From contig NZ_CP033043.1 in assembly GCF_003667825.1 (NCBI RefSeq), forward strand, positions 4,534,501 to 4,598,500: a stretch of DNA of 64,000 bases, in the 5' to 3' direction. Shown piece after piece: positions 46,526 through 55,738 of this stretch. Position 1 is the first letter of the stretch. The number at the start of each line of letters is the position of its first letter. The position numbers and the translations under genes are program-made. The stretch is from Metabacillus litoralis (GTDB lineage: Bacteria; Bacillota; Bacilli; Bacillales; Bacillaceae). Under the pieces are notes generated by a model. That model was not told where the DNA came from, ran no database searches, and worked only from the letters and a program-made list of their open reading frames with translations.

Positions 46526-47738
46526 GAAAATGCTATATTTATTTCTCATTTTGACTTTTTTAATGACAGGTTGCTGGGATAGGGAAGAATTGGATGATAT
46601 ATCAATTGTAACAGGAATTGCCGTGGACCCAGGGGATGAGAAAAAGTATCGAATGACAGTCGAAGCTATCATTTCATCAGAATTTGGCAAACAGAGTGCG
46701 CAAGGAAATACACCGGTTGTTTCATATTCGTTGGAGGGCAATTCTCTTTCGGAGCTATCAAATAAAATGAATAAGGGTCTAACGCGTAAGTTGGTTTATT
46801 CTCATACAAGGGTTTTATATATAAGTGAAGAGGTAGCGAGGGAAGGCCTTTTTGGCTTTCTAGATTTTTTGGATCGCAGTGGTCAATTTCGAAATGATTT
46901 TAATATTATGATCACAAAAGGAAACCCCGCTTCCGAATTTACAAAAATCACTTATCCTACACAGAAGAGTCCGTCTCTAAAGGTAAATACTCAAGCAGAG
47001 ACATTTACTGAGGAGTGGGGTGGAGATCCTAATGTTAAGCTATATGATTTTATATCTTCGATTATTTCGAAAGGCAAGAGTCCTGTTGCGGCATCGCTCA
47101 AAATAAAAGGTAATGCAGAAGCAGGGAAAACAGTAGAGAATAATAAGGCACTTGAACCTGAAGCGCTAGTTGTTATGGATGGTATGGCTGTTTTTAATAA
47201 TGATAAGATGATTGGGACATTATCTCTTGAAGAAACAAGGAATTTTTTATGGACACAAGAACTTATGCAAACAAGTTTAAGTATCCCATGCGGTGAATCT
47301 GATCAAGCTAATGAATATTTTTTAGATGCGCGGATAACAATGTCTAAGTCTAACTTGGAAGCAAGCTATAAAAATGGTACTCCGCAAATTAAACTAAGTA
47401 TTAATGGTGAGTCAAGGCTCCAAGGAATCCATTGTCCTCGCGATATAACAAAACTTGATGTTTTTACAGATTACGAAGAGAAAATTGAAGAGTATATTAA
47501 GAAAGAAATGATTTCCCTTATAACGAAAGTACAGGAAGAGTATGAAGTTGACATATTTGGGTTTGGTGATGCTCTAAATCGTCAGAACCACAAGAAATTT
47601 TTAGAAGTACAGGAACAATGGGATGAAGAGTTTGCAAAGGCTGAACTGGATGTGTATGTTGATATGCATCTCATGAGATCAGGAATAAAAAATAAAAGCT
47701 TTAATGAGGATATCAAAGAAAAAGAAAAAGAAAACTAA
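46518..47738 (+). CDS. GerAC-family spore germination lipoprotein
   Basis: A 406-residue lipoprotein. The signal peptide ends in the lipobox LMTGC, with Cys19 as the lipidated residue, followed by WDREELDDISIVTGIAVD, the classic start of GerAC proteins. The rest forms the three-domain extracytoplasmic fold. It overlaps the A subunit by 8 bases and ends the operon; a long terminator hairpin follows. With the other subunits it forms a complete germinant receptor. AAGGGG lies 8 or so bases before the ATG. Confidence 0.96.
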   Translation: MNKKMLYLFLILTFLMTGCWDREELDDISIVTGIAVDPGDEKKYRMTVEAIISSEFGKQSAQGNTPVVSYSLEGNSLSELSNKMNKGLTRKLVYSHTRVLYISEEVAREGLFGFLDFLDRSGQFRNDFNIMITKGNPASEFTKITYPTQKSPSLKVNTQAETFTEEWGGDPNVKLYDFISSIISKGKSPVAASLKIKGNAEAGKTVENNKALEPEALVVMDGMAVFNNDKMIGTLSLEETRNFLWTQELMQTSLSIPCGESDQANEYFLDARITMSKSNLEASYKNGTPQIKLSINGESRLQGIHCPRDITKLDVFTDYEEKIEEYIKKEMISLITKVQEEYEVDIFGFGDALNRQNHKKFLEVQEQWDEEFAKAELDVYVDMHLMRSGIKNKSFNEDIKEKEKEN

Positions 47739-47742
47739 ATAA

Positions 47743-47806
47743 AAAAAGCCAACCCCTTCGTCACGCCACAAATGAAAGTGTTACGCCGAAGAAGGTTGGC
47801 TTATTA
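47743..47806. terminator. Bidirectional terminator after the ger operon
   Basis: AAGCCAACC pairs with GGTTGGCTT, and CTTCG with CGAAG further in. It lies between converging transcripts. Confidence 0.75.
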
Positions 47807-47831
47807 AAATTGTATCATGTTTTCATTATAT

Positions 47832-48695
47832 TTATACGTTGCTTAAAACAGATTGAATAAAGTGAGCTACACCATTTTCATCATTTGTTACTGTCACCAA
47901 ATCTGCTACTTCTTTAATAGAATTTTTTGCATTGCCCATAGCAATACCTACTCCTGCACGAGATAGCATGGAGAGGTCATTCATGCTATCTCCAATTGCT
48001 GCAGTATGTTCTAAAGCAATACCAAGCTTTTCAGATAGTAATTCAAGAGCAATTCCCTTTGATGCATTCTGATGCTCTAGTTCAAAGTTATGATTTGCTG
48101 AGGACACAATCGTAAGACCTTCAATTTGGCCATATTTTGACCAGCCTACTTTTAATTTCTCCTCAAAAAATGAAAATGCAAGAATGTTATAAACTGGTGT
48201 GTCAGCTTCTTCAATATTTTTATATGAATCAATAAATGTAAATCCTGTTTGACTAAATTGCTTTGATAAGGCTTCCTCTAAATGATGAATAGAAACATCA
48301 GGATTAGCACTTTGGATTCGATCTATTTCAATCTGTAATAGCTTTCGCCCATTATTAGGAGTATAAATACAAGAAGAACTAAAAACCTCGTAGTAAAAGC
48401 CATCCTGTTCCAATGAATGTAGCACTTTATAGGCAGTTGTAGGGTCAATTGGTTGATGGTGATAAAGATTACCTTCTGGATCATAGATTGTTGCTCCGTT
48501 CGCTGCAATGATCCATGTTTTAATGTCTGTATCCTTAAAAATTGCCTGAACATCAAAATGGGCACGACCTGTTGCAATAACAATTTCAATACCAGCATTT
48601 TGTGCTTCTTTTATCGCTTGGATATTTTCAAGGCTGATTTCATTCTTACTATTTAGCAATGTTCCATCAAGGTCAATAGCTATAAGGCTAGTCAT
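47832..48695 (-). CDS. Cof-type HAD-IIB sugar-phosphate phosphatase
   Basis: A 287-residue HAD-superfamily hydrolase. Motif I is LIAIDLDGTLLNSKNE (nucleophile Asp), motif II IVIATGR, motif III the Lys of ASKGIALELL, and motif IV AAIGDSMNDLSML. The type IIB cap lies between (about residues 85-200). Such enzymes dephosphorylate sugar phosphates or cofactors such as FMN or PLP. I take the ATG at 48695, which overlaps the DeoR gene by 8 bases and has AAGGGG upstream; a longer frame opens at 48746. The DeoR partner suggests sugar metabolism. Confidence 0.9.
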   Translation of the reverse strand: MTSLIAIDLDGTLLNSKNEISLENIQAIKEAQNAGIEIVIATGRAHFDVQAIFKDTDIKTWIIAANGATIYDPEGNLYHHQPIDPTTAYKVLHSLEQDGFYYEVFSSSCIYTPNNGRKLLQIEIDRIQSANPDVSIHHLEEALSKQFSQTGFTFIDSYKNIEEADTPVYNILAFSFFEEKLKVGWSKYGQIEGLTIVSSANHNFELEHQNASKGIALELLSEKLGIALEHTAAIGDSMNDLSMLSRAGVGIAMGNAKNSIKEVADLVTVTNDENGVAHFIQSVLSNV

Positions 48696-49476
48696 TAAGT
48701 ATTTCCCCTTCCTCATTATGAGAAGTAATGAATATTTCCACTCCATGAGTATCTAATAAATCTTGAAATTCTTCATTCGGTTCACGATCAGTGATTAGTA
48801 AATCAATTTCTTTTAGTTCTGCACATCGAAAATAGCCCGTAATACCAATTTTCGTATGATCTGCTAGTAAAATAACCTGCTCAGCTTGCTGAATCATTTT
48901 TTGCATCACTTTCCCATCTTCCTCATGAGCTACTGTTACACCATTCACAGATATTCCGGCACAACCTACAAAGGCCTTATCAACATGGTAATAAGATAGT
49001 TTTTCGATCACAGAACTTCCATATAAATAGCGGTGTTCTTTATGAAGTTCGCCTCCAAGCAGTTGAATATGTGCTTGTGAATTTTTAATTAGAATGTCTG
49101 CCAGATTAATTGAGTTTGTAATAACCGTGCATTTTACATCTTCCATCTGCTCAGCACATGCCTGAACAGTTGTTGAAGTGTCAAGAATAATGTAGTCGCC
49201 AGGTTGAATAATAGATGCTGCTTTTTTGCCAATTTGTCTTTTTTCTTCTGATACCATGCTTAAACGATTAACGTAATCTTTGATTTCATGTTTAGGTGAA
49301 GGGAGGATGGCACCACCCCGAGTACGGATAATAGATTTATCTTCTTCTAATTTCACAAGATCTCGTCTGGCTGTGTCTCTAGATACGTCAAACAACTCGC
49401 ATATTTCTTCAATTGAAATGCGCTTGGATATTTTTAGGTGTGCAAGGATTGATCTTAATCGTTCTTCTTGGAACAT
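48688..49476 (-). CDS. DeoR/GlpR-family transcriptional regulator
   Basis: A 262-residue regulator. The N-terminal winged helix is RISIEEICELFDVSRDTARRDLVKL (about residues 19-43), the DeoR signature. The C-terminal domain (about 75-255), a sugar-phosphate-binding isomerase-like fold, includes ILDTSTTVQACAEQM and GYFRCAELKEIDLLITD. It is cotranscribed with the HAD phosphatase it overlaps. Five 10-base direct repeats lie just upstream, the probable operator. The start has AAGGGG 7 bases upstream. Its inducer is probably a sugar phosphate. Confidence 0.93.
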   Translation of the reverse strand: MFQEERLRSILAHLKISKRISIEEICELFDVSRDTARRDLVKLEEDKSIIRTRGGAILPSPKHEIKDYVNRLSMVSEEKRQIGKKAASIIQPGDYIILDTSTTVQACAEQMEDVKCTVITNSINLADILIKNSQAHIQLLGGELHKEHRYLYGSSVIEKLSYYHVDKAFVGCAGISVNGVTVAHEEDGKVMQKMIQQAEQVILLADHTKIGITGYFRCAELKEIDLLITDREPNEEFQDLLDTHGVEIFITSHNEEGEILND

Positions 49477-49498
49477 TATGTTACCCCTTCGTGTTTTT

Positions 49499-49548
49499 AA
49501 GTATTAATAAGTATTTATAAGTTATTATAAGTTATTGTAAGTATATTT
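49499..49548. promoter_or_regulatory. Five in-phase 10-base direct repeats upstream of deoR
   Basis: AAGTATTAAT, AAGTATTTAT, AAGTTATTAT, AAGTTATTGT and AAGTATATTT follow each other at 49499, 49509, 49519, 49529 and 49539, exactly one helical turn apart. They lie between the DeoR start (49476) and the divergent kinase gene (49636), and are a likely multi-copy DeoR operator. Confidence 0.65.
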
Positions 49549-49635
49549 TCAAATGCTTATTTCATCTCTAAGTATTTTTGTGTTTATATCTAGAGGTATA
49601 TTGTCTGTTATAATGAGTTTCTGGGAGGTGAAGAC

Positions 49636-51243
49636 ATGATAAAGCAAAAATATAAACTAAGTACAATCATTATTTTGTTCGTTTGTTTAGTCGTGCTTCT
49701 TTCGCTGCTCCTTACTGATTTGTTAATAAGTCAAACAGTAAGCAAGACAATACGAGAAAATCAAGAAGAAAAAGCAAAGATTGTTTCAAGAACAGTTGCA
49801 AAATCTGTAATTGTGAAAAATGGACTAGTAAATAACCAACCTTATTCGAGGGAGATTCAAGATTACACTGTTGATATTCAGAAAGCAGCAGATGTTATGT
49901 TTGTTGTCGTAATGGATATGAATGCAGTAAGAAAATCACACCCTAACCCTGATTTAATTGGGAAGAAATTTAAAGGGGGAGATGAGAAGGCTGTTCTTAA
50001 TGGTAAAGAGCATGTTTCCGTTTCAGAAGGGACGTTGGGACAATCATTAAGAGCTTTTACACCTATATATAATCATGAACAAGAACAAATAGGGGCAGTT
50101 GCTGTTGGGATCTCATTGAATAATGTGGAACAAGCTTTAGAAAGAGGGCATCGTACCATCATAATTGCCTCAATTATTGGTGTTTTAGTTGGTATTTTAG
50201 GTGCAATATTGTTAGCTAGATATATAAAAAAGATCTTATTTGGTCTTGAACCATTTGCCATTGCAAAAATACATGAAGAAAGAAATACAATGCTGCAATC
50301 TGTTCATGAGGGTATTATTGCGGTTGATAATGAGGCGAATATTACTCTAGTAAATAGATCGGCTTTACAAATTTTCAAAAACACTGGTCTACCAGCACAG
50401 CCTGTTGGGATGAAGATATCAGAGTATTTACCATCCTCAAACTTGGATCGCGTTCTTAAAACGGGAAAAGCAGAGCAAGATGTTGAGTTAACGATAAATG
50501 GGGTTTCCATATTGGTTAATAGAGCACCCCTAATAGTAAACGATCAAATTGTTGGAGCTATTTCCACCTTTAGAGATAAAACGGAGATCAATCAATTAGC
50601 TGAACAATTAACAGGGGTTCGTACCTATGCAGATGCATTAAGAGCTCAATCTCATGAATTTATGAACAGACTTCATGTTATTCTAGGTATGATTAAAATG
50701 GAAAGCTATGAAGAGCTAAGGAAGTTCATTGCTCAGGTTGTTAATCATGGTGCACATGAGGTCGGGCAAGTGACTAAAAATATGAAAGATCCAGCACTAG
50801 CAGGTTTTTTACTTGGGAAGCTTAGCTTTGCAAGGGAAAATAAAGTAGAAATGATCATTGATTGTGATACGCTTATTCCTGAACCGGATGATCCAAGAAT
50901 TACCCATGAATTAATTACGGTTATTGGCAATTTAGTTGATAATGCTATTGAAGCGATGGCTCATCTTGATAATAAAATCTTGCAGGTTAAATTTCATTAT
51001 GAAGACTCTTCTTTACAAATAAAAATTAGGGATTCAGGTCCTGGACTTCATAAGGATCAATTTCCGCATCTATTTACGAAGGGGTACTCCACAAAGGGAG
51101 ATAATCGTGGGTTTGGATTATATTTAGTAAACAAAAGTGTGGAATATTTAGAAGGAACACTTCAAATTAATTTAAGTATCAAAACAGGAGCGGAATTTAT
51201 TGTTCAAGTTCCTTATAAAGGAAGGGAATCAACGAGTGATTAA
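49636..51243 (+). CDS. malK: CitA/DcuS-family sensor histidine kinase (MalK-like)
   Basis: A 535-residue kinase. An N-terminal membrane helix (about residues 10-30), an extracytoplasmic PAS-like (Cache) domain (about 32-175, with DVMFVVVMDMNAVRKSHPNP and PIYNHEQEQIGAVAVG), a second helix (about 176-198), a cytoplasmic PAS domain and a kinase core. The phosphoacceptor His lies in ALRAQSHEFMNRLHVILGMI, the pattern of the CitA/DcuS group. The ATPase has NLVDNAIEA and GFGLYLV. It is followed by its response regulator and maeN, as in B. subtilis malK-malR and maeN, so malate sensing is likely. GGGAGGTG lies 5 bases before the ATG. Confidence 0.88.
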   Translation: MIKQKYKLSTIIILFVCLVVLLSLLLTDLLISQTVSKTIRENQEEKAKIVSRTVAKSVIVKNGLVNNQPYSREIQDYTVDIQKAADVMFVVVMDMNAVRKSHPNPDLIGKKFKGGDEKAVLNGKEHVSVSEGTLGQSLRAFTPIYNHEQEQIGAVAVGISLNNVEQALERGHRTIIIASIIGVLVGILGAILLARYIKKILFGLEPFAIAKIHEERNTMLQSVHEGIIAVDNEANITLVNRSALQIFKNTGLPAQPVGMKISEYLPSSNLDRVLKTGKAEQDVELTINGVSILVNRAPLIVNDQIVGAISTFRDKTEINQLAEQLTGVRTYADALRAQSHEFMNRLHVILGMIKMESYEELRKFIAQVVNHGAHEVGQVTKNMKDPALAGFLLGKLSFARENKVEMIIDCDTLIPEPDDPRITHELITVIGNLVDNAIEAMAHLDNKILQVKFHYEDSSLQIKIRDSGPGLHKDQFPHLFTKGYSTKGDNRGFGLYLVNKSVEYLEGTLQINLSIKTGAEFIVQVPYKGRESTSD

Positions 51244-51949
51244 TGTTTTAATAGTTGAAGATGATCCAATGGTTGCAGAATTTAACAAGCGATATTTAGA
51301 GCAAGTAGATGGTTTTTTATTAGTGAATATCGCAAACAGTGTGAAGGAAGCTTTAGATGTTATTGAGGAAAAAAATGTGGACCTTCTTCTCTTAGACGTA
51401 TTTATGCCGGGAGAAAATGGTTTATCTTTACTCAGAAAAGTTAGAGAAGAAAAACAAGATATTGATGCCATACTTATTACAGCTGCTTCTGATGTTGAGA
51501 AAATTCAAGAAGCTCTTAGAAATGGTGTGGTCGATTACTTAATTAAGCCTTTTGAATTTGATCGGTTTGAACAGGCTCTAAGGACTTACCGAGATCAATA
51601 TTTTTATTTAAAAAGGCAAAGAACGATTAATCAAGAGGAACTTGATCAGCTTTTATTAGTAAAAGAAGAGAATAATAATCAAGGTATTTTAAAGCCTCTA
51701 CCAAAAGGGTTATCAAGAAAAACTCTTGTTACGGTTCTTGAAGCTGTAAAACAACAGGGGAAAGCACCCTTTTCTACGGATGTTATCGCAGAGGTGACGG
51801 AGATATCGAGAGTTTCTGTTAGGAAATATTTAAAGTTTCTAAATGATATTAGAGTTATTGATGAGACATTAACATACGGCATTGGGAGACCTCTATATTC
51901 CTATATATATAATGCTGACAAACAATATTTGCTTGATGGATATGAATAA
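51236..51949 (+). CDS. malR: CitB/DcuR-family response regulator (MalR-like)
   Basis: A 237-residue response regulator. The receiver domain has acidic residues in VEDDPMVAE, the phosphoacceptor Asp in LLLLDVFMPGENGL, and Lys in VVDYLIKPFEFDRF. The C-terminal half (about 150-237) is the helix-turn-helix of the CitB group. I take the GTG at 51236, which overlaps the kinase gene by 8 bases and has AAGGAAGGG upstream; no ATG is available there. It probably activates maeN downstream in response to malate. A terminator follows. Confidence 0.9.
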   Translation: MINVLIVEDDPMVAEFNKRYLEQVDGFLLVNIANSVKEALDVIEEKNVDLLLLDVFMPGENGLSLLRKVREEKQDIDAILITAASDVEKIQEALRNGVVDYLIKPFEFDRFEQALRTYRDQYFYLKRQRTINQEELDQLLLVKEENNNQGILKPLPKGLSRKTLVTVLEAVKQQGKAPFSTDVIAEVTEISRVSVRKYLKFLNDIRVIDETLTYGIGRPLYSYIYNADKQYLLDGYE

Positions 51950-51954
51950 TGGAC

Positions 51955-51977
51955 AAGCAGCTAATGCTGCTTTTTTT
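51955..51977 (+). terminator. Terminator after malR
   Basis: GCAGC and GCTGC pair around TAAT, followed by seven T residues. The gap to maeN presumably holds the MalR-activated promoter. Confidence 0.7.
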
Positions 51978-52177
51978 AATTTCAAAAAGGTATCAATAGT
52001 TTCAAAATATATAAAATGTCTGAATATTTCAGTAAACTTAAAACAGATTATGAAAGCGATTACTCATTCTAAATAGGTAATGACTAATGGAAATCATATT
52101 AATAGTGTAGTTTAACAAGAATGCAGGAAAAAGAGCATTTGTGGGCTAGATGTAATTTTTTTAAGGAGGGAATAAGA

Positions 52178-53491
52178 ATGGAATCAACAGCTAAGAAGCT
52201 ATCATTTGATGAAAATATTGAAGAATTGAAAGCGAAACCAAAATTAAAAATATTTAATACACCAATTTTATGGTTTGCTTTATTTGGTGTGATTACGTTG
52301 ATTAGCATGTATACAGGTAGTTTACCAGGAGGTATGATTGGTAGTTTGCTTGTTATGATTATATTAGGTGAAGCTTTTGGGTGGTTAGGTGATCGTACAC
52401 CAATCGTTAAAACCTTTCTTGGCGGTGGGGCAATTGTCGCAATCTTTGGTTCTGCGTATATGGTCTACAGCGGACTTCTACCAGAAACCATTACAACTTC
52501 GGTAACTGATTTTATGAAAACAGGTGGATTTCTAGATTTCTATATTGCCGCATTAATTACGGGTAGTATTTTGGGGATGAATTCTAAAATACTAGTCAAG
52601 GTTGGATTACGCTATTTCTTGCCGATCTTTGGGGCTGTAATTGGGGCAATTATTATTGCAGGTCTTTTCGGTTCACTTGTTGGTTTTTCACTTCAAGATG
52701 CTATCTTAGTTATAACGATGCCTATAATGGGTGGCGGAATGGGGGCAGGTGCTGTTCCGATGAGTCAAATTTACTCTGAAATGTTGGGGAATGAACCAAG
52801 CTATTACATTTCAATGCTTGTACCTGCTCTAGCATTAGGAAATGTGTTTGCGATAGTCCTTGCTAGTGTTCTAGATATGGTGGGAAGAAGATTTCCATCT
52901 TTATCAGGAAATGGTCAATTAATTAAAGGATTTACGTACGAAAAAACAAAGCAAAAATATGATATTGAAGTAATGGGTGTTGGTCTACTAGCAGCTTTAA
53001 CATTCTTTACGCTCGGAAATGTTTTGGGAGACTTTGTTCCATTACATCCATATGCAATTATGATTATTTTAGTAGCTGTTGCAAAAGTGGCTAATATCAT
53101 CCCGAAAATTGTTCTTGATGGTGCTAGTCAATGGTATCAATTTGTGGCTAGTAACTGGACCTTTGCTCTATTATTCGGTATCGGTGTGGCCTACACAGAT
53201 TTAAATACTGTGCTTGAAGCGTTATCATTCCAATACATTTTAACCGTTTTTGGTGTTGTTTTAGGGGCAATTATTGGAGCTGGTCTTTTAGGTAAATTAG
53301 TTGGATTCTATCCAATTGAAGCTGCAATTACAGCTGGATTATGTATGGCAAATATGGGTGGAACAGGCGATGTGGCTGTATTGTCAGCAGCAAAACGTAT
53401 GGAATTAATGCCGTTTGCACAAATCTCTTCTAGATTAGGTGGGGCTTTGATATTACTACTTTCTGGCTTAATTATTCCACTTCTTGTATAG
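52178..53491 (+). CDS. maeN: 2-hydroxycarboxylate transporter, sodium:malate symporter (MaeN-like)
   Basis: A 437-residue member of the 2HCT family (CitS, CimH, MaeN). Two copies of the GGxG signature are visible: MPIMGGGMGAGAVPMSQI (about residues 183-200) and MANMGGTGDVAVLSAAKRM near the C-terminus, which form the two re-entrant loops of the substrate site. About eleven helices. I place the start at 52178, with AAGGAGGG 7 bases upstream; the longer frame at 52121 lacks a site. Position after MalKR supports malate as substrate, taken up with sodium. Citrate/malate exchange as in CimH is the alternative. Confidence 0.88.
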   Translation: MESTAKKLSFDENIEELKAKPKLKIFNTPILWFALFGVITLISMYTGSLPGGMIGSLLVMIILGEAFGWLGDRTPIVKTFLGGGAIVAIFGSAYMVYSGLLPETITTSVTDFMKTGGFLDFYIAALITGSILGMNSKILVKVGLRYFLPIFGAVIGAIIIAGLFGSLVGFSLQDAILVITMPIMGGGMGAGAVPMSQIYSEMLGNEPSYYISMLVPALALGNVFAIVLASVLDMVGRRFPSLSGNGQLIKGFTYEKTKQKYDIEVMGVGLLAALTFFTLGNVLGDFVPLHPYAIMIILVAVAKVANIIPKIVLDGASQWYQFVASNWTFALLFGIGVAYTDLNTVLEALSFQYILTVFGVVLGAIIGAGLLGKLVGFYPIEAAITAGLCMANMGGTGDVAVLSAAKRMELMPFAQISSRLGGALILLLSGLIIPLLV

Positions 53492-53507
53492 TAGAATAAT
53501 AGAATCT

Positions 53508-53540
53508 AAAGCATTGGGACGTATCCCAATGCTTTCTATT
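53508..53540 (+). terminator. Terminator after maeN
   Basis: AAAGCATTGGGA (53508-53519) pairs perfectly with TCCCAATGCTTT (53524-53535). Confidence 0.88.
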
Positions 53541-53604
53541 TTTCAAAACGACCGATGTTCAAGGTATTAAAATAGATACTGTATAAAGTATGGTGAAGAT
53601 TTAT

Positions 53605-54507
53605 ATGGAATTTATCTTGGTTGTGTTGCCAGCCTTTATTATTCTAGCAATAGGATATATTGGGCAAAAAAAGATAAAAATTGACCGCAAGTCTGTTTCG
53701 GTTACTGCCCTCTATTTAATGTACCCTTTTTTAGCATTTCGAACATTTTATACAAATGAACTAACAGTGGAATACCTTTATATTCTCTTGTTTTGTCTTT
53801 CGCTTTGCTTTAGTTTGTTAATTATAGTATTAACCGTATCAAGGCTAAGAAAGTTAGGACAAACGAAAACATCTGCTGTCATTTTATCAGGTGTATTTAT
53901 GAATAGCGGGAACTATGGAACACCGATCATTTTGTTTGCCTTTGGAAGTGTAGGCTTTGATTATGCCGTTATTATGATGGTTATTCAATCGATATTGATG
54001 AATACAATTGGCCTCTACTATGCTGCGAAAGGCAGTGCGGAAACAAGTGGTATGAAGGATTCATTGATGAGAATTGTTAAGATGCCGATTCTTTATGGAG
54101 CACTAATAGGGATAATTGTACAACTAAGTACTTTTAAGGTTCCTGAATTTCTAATGAGATCTGTTGATATGATAGCAGATGCAACTATTCCAACCATTAT
54201 GCTCGTATTGGGTATGCAATTAGCATCGCTAAGTCGCTCAGCTGTCAAATTAAGAAGTATTAGTGGGATTATTATCTTGAGAGTTGTGATATCGCCTATA
54301 TTGGCCTATATCATTGTTATGTTCCTTCCAATAGAAGGGCAATTAGAGAAGATATTAATTGTACTTTCTGCCATGCCTACTGCCGCGAATACAACGATGT
54401 TTGCTTTACAATTCAATACCGATCCGGATTTTGTGTCATTTAGTACATTAGTGACAACTGTATTAAGCATCATAACAGTTCCATTGATGCTTTTGCTTGT
54501 ATCGTAG
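53605..54507 (+). CDS. AEC-family (auxin efflux carrier type) transporter
   Basis: About 300 residues with ten predicted helices in two five-helix halves. LSGVFMNSGNYGTPIILFAF, with the Asn-Ser-Gly-Asn-Tyr-Gly-Thr-Pro core, and SAMPTAANTTMFALQF near the end are the two crossover regions of this family. Bacterial members include malate permeases, and the position behind maeN makes a dicarboxylate plausible. I prefer the ATG at 53605 (MEFILVVLPAF), which has GGTGA 9 bases upstream, over the in-frame ATG at 53590. A separate promoter is likely, because a terminator precedes it. Confidence 0.87.
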   Translation: MEFILVVLPAFIILAIGYIGQKKIKIDRKSVSVTALYLMYPFLAFRTFYTNELTVEYLYILLFCLSLCFSLLIIVLTVSRLRKLGQTKTSAVILSGVFMNSGNYGTPIILFAFGSVGFDYAVIMMVIQSILMNTIGLYYAAKGSAETSGMKDSLMRIVKMPILYGALIGIIVQLSTFKVPEFLMRSVDMIADATIPTIMLVLGMQLASLSRSAVKLRSISGIIILRVVISPILAYIIVMFLPIEGQLEKILIVLSAMPTAANTTMFALQFNTDPDFVSFSTLVTTVLSIITVPLMLLLVS

Positions 54508-54530
54508 AAGATATTTTTTACTTTTTAAAA

Positions 54531-54570
54531 TAGACTAGGGTTGATTTCATTTGAGATCAACCCTAGTCTA
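54531..54570. terminator. Bidirectional terminator
   Basis: TAGACTAGGGTTGAT (54531-54545) pairs perfectly with ATCAACCCTAGTCTA (54556-54570), between converging genes. Confidence 0.85.
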
Positions 54571-54616
54571 ATTACAGTTAAAAATATGCCTTTTTATATT
54601 TTATTTAAGGTAAAAT

Positions 54617-55492
54617 TTAAGATACCTTGTGTAATTTGTCTAAACGACTATTTCTTTGAAAACTCCGCACGATAGCTACTATCCAAGCAATGAAAAGAAT
54701 TGAATAAACAACAATCTTTAGGCTACCTGTAGTGCCAAATGTATCCAGTACAGTATTTAGGTTTGTTAAAATGATAAATCCACCTACAACTACTCCTAGT
54801 AAGTATGAAGGGATAATACGGACTAGATAGGCTGCAATAGGAGCAGCGATCACACCTCCAATTACAAAAGCAGCAACCCACACATAGTTAAATTGTTCCC
54901 AGCCTAGAAAAATGATAAAACCCAAAGTGGATGCAGTAGTAACAGCAAATTCACTAGTATCTACAGTCCCAATTACTTTGCTTGGAACTGCACCTTTTCT
55001 AGATAATAATGCTGGGGTGTTTATTGGACCCCAACCGCCACCTCCTACAGAATCAAAGAAGCCAGCGATAGCACCAAGAGGAATTAAATACCACGCAGAT
55101 GTTTTTTGCTTCTCCTGTTTTGGGTTCCACTTGAATAGAAAACGACTTAATACATAAATCCCCATAATCATTAAGAAGATTGAAATATAAGGTTTTATTA
55201 GATGACCCGGAAGGCTACTTAAAAATGCAGCACCGATAAAAGCACTGATTGCTCCAGGAATCATTAAAGTTATGGCCATTTTTTTATCTACATTTCCAAA
55301 CTTATAATGAGATATACCTGAAACAGCAGTTGTAGCGATTTCAGACATATGAATGGATGCTGATGCTACTGCAGGGGCAACCCCAAAAGCTAATAAAAGT
55401 GAAGTTGATGTTAGTCCATAAGCCATTCCAAGAGCACCATCAATTAATTGTGCAAAAAAACCGACGATCGCAAAGATAAGTAGTTTTCTCAT
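54617..55492 (-). CDS. TauE/SafE-family sulphite/anion exporter
   Basis: A 291-residue membrane protein with eight or so helices. The family's first repeat is GFFAQLIDGALGMAYGLTST, and the second is FFDSVGGGGWGPINTPALL; both are the DxxxGxGWG-type blocks of the TauE/SafE group, which exports sulphite or organosulphonates. TGGAGGG lies 6 bases before the ATG. It is a single gene, convergent with the AEC gene. The intergenic region upstream has two dyads centred on CATATG. The anion carried is unknown, although this subgroup often sits next to sulphur genes. Confidence 0.9.
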   Translation of the reverse strand: MRKLLIFAIVGFFAQLIDGALGMAYGLTSTSLLLAFGVAPAVASASIHMSEIATTAVSGISHYKFGNVDKKMAITLMIPGAISAFIGAAFLSSLPGHLIKPYISIFLMIMGIYVLSRFLFKWNPKQEKQKTSAWYLIPLGAIAGFFDSVGGGGWGPINTPALLSRKGAVPSKVIGTVDTSEFAVTTASTLGFIIFLGWEQFNYVWVAAFVIGGVIAAPIAAYLVRIIPSYLLGVVVGGFIILTNLNTVLDTFGTTGSLKIVVYSILFIAWIVAIVRSFQRNSRLDKLHKVS

Positions 55493-55523
55493 TATTTACC
55501 CTCCAGTTCTAAAATGAATATAT

Positions 55524-55615
55524 ATTAATCATATGAGTTTAGTCGGAATTACATCGTGATTTTATGTAAAGTGAAGGACTATTTGTATTTTTCTGAGTAT
55601 TTACATATGATTAAT
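55524..55615. promoter_or_regulatory. Inverted pair of CATATG-centred dyads upstream of the TauE gene
   Basis: ATTAATCATATG (55524-55535) and CATATGATTAAT (55604-55615) are exact inverted copies. Their CATATG centres are 74 bases apart, about seven helical turns. A pair of operators for an unknown regulator is plausible. Confidence 0.4.
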
Positions 55616-55738
55616 CGTATTTTATGTGATGATGATCATTTTGTCTATAGATACTAATAAATAAATATTTATATTGAATAGTTGATCATAATTCTTTAAG
55701 ATTGTATCAACTATAAATGAATGAGGAAGATTGATTAT

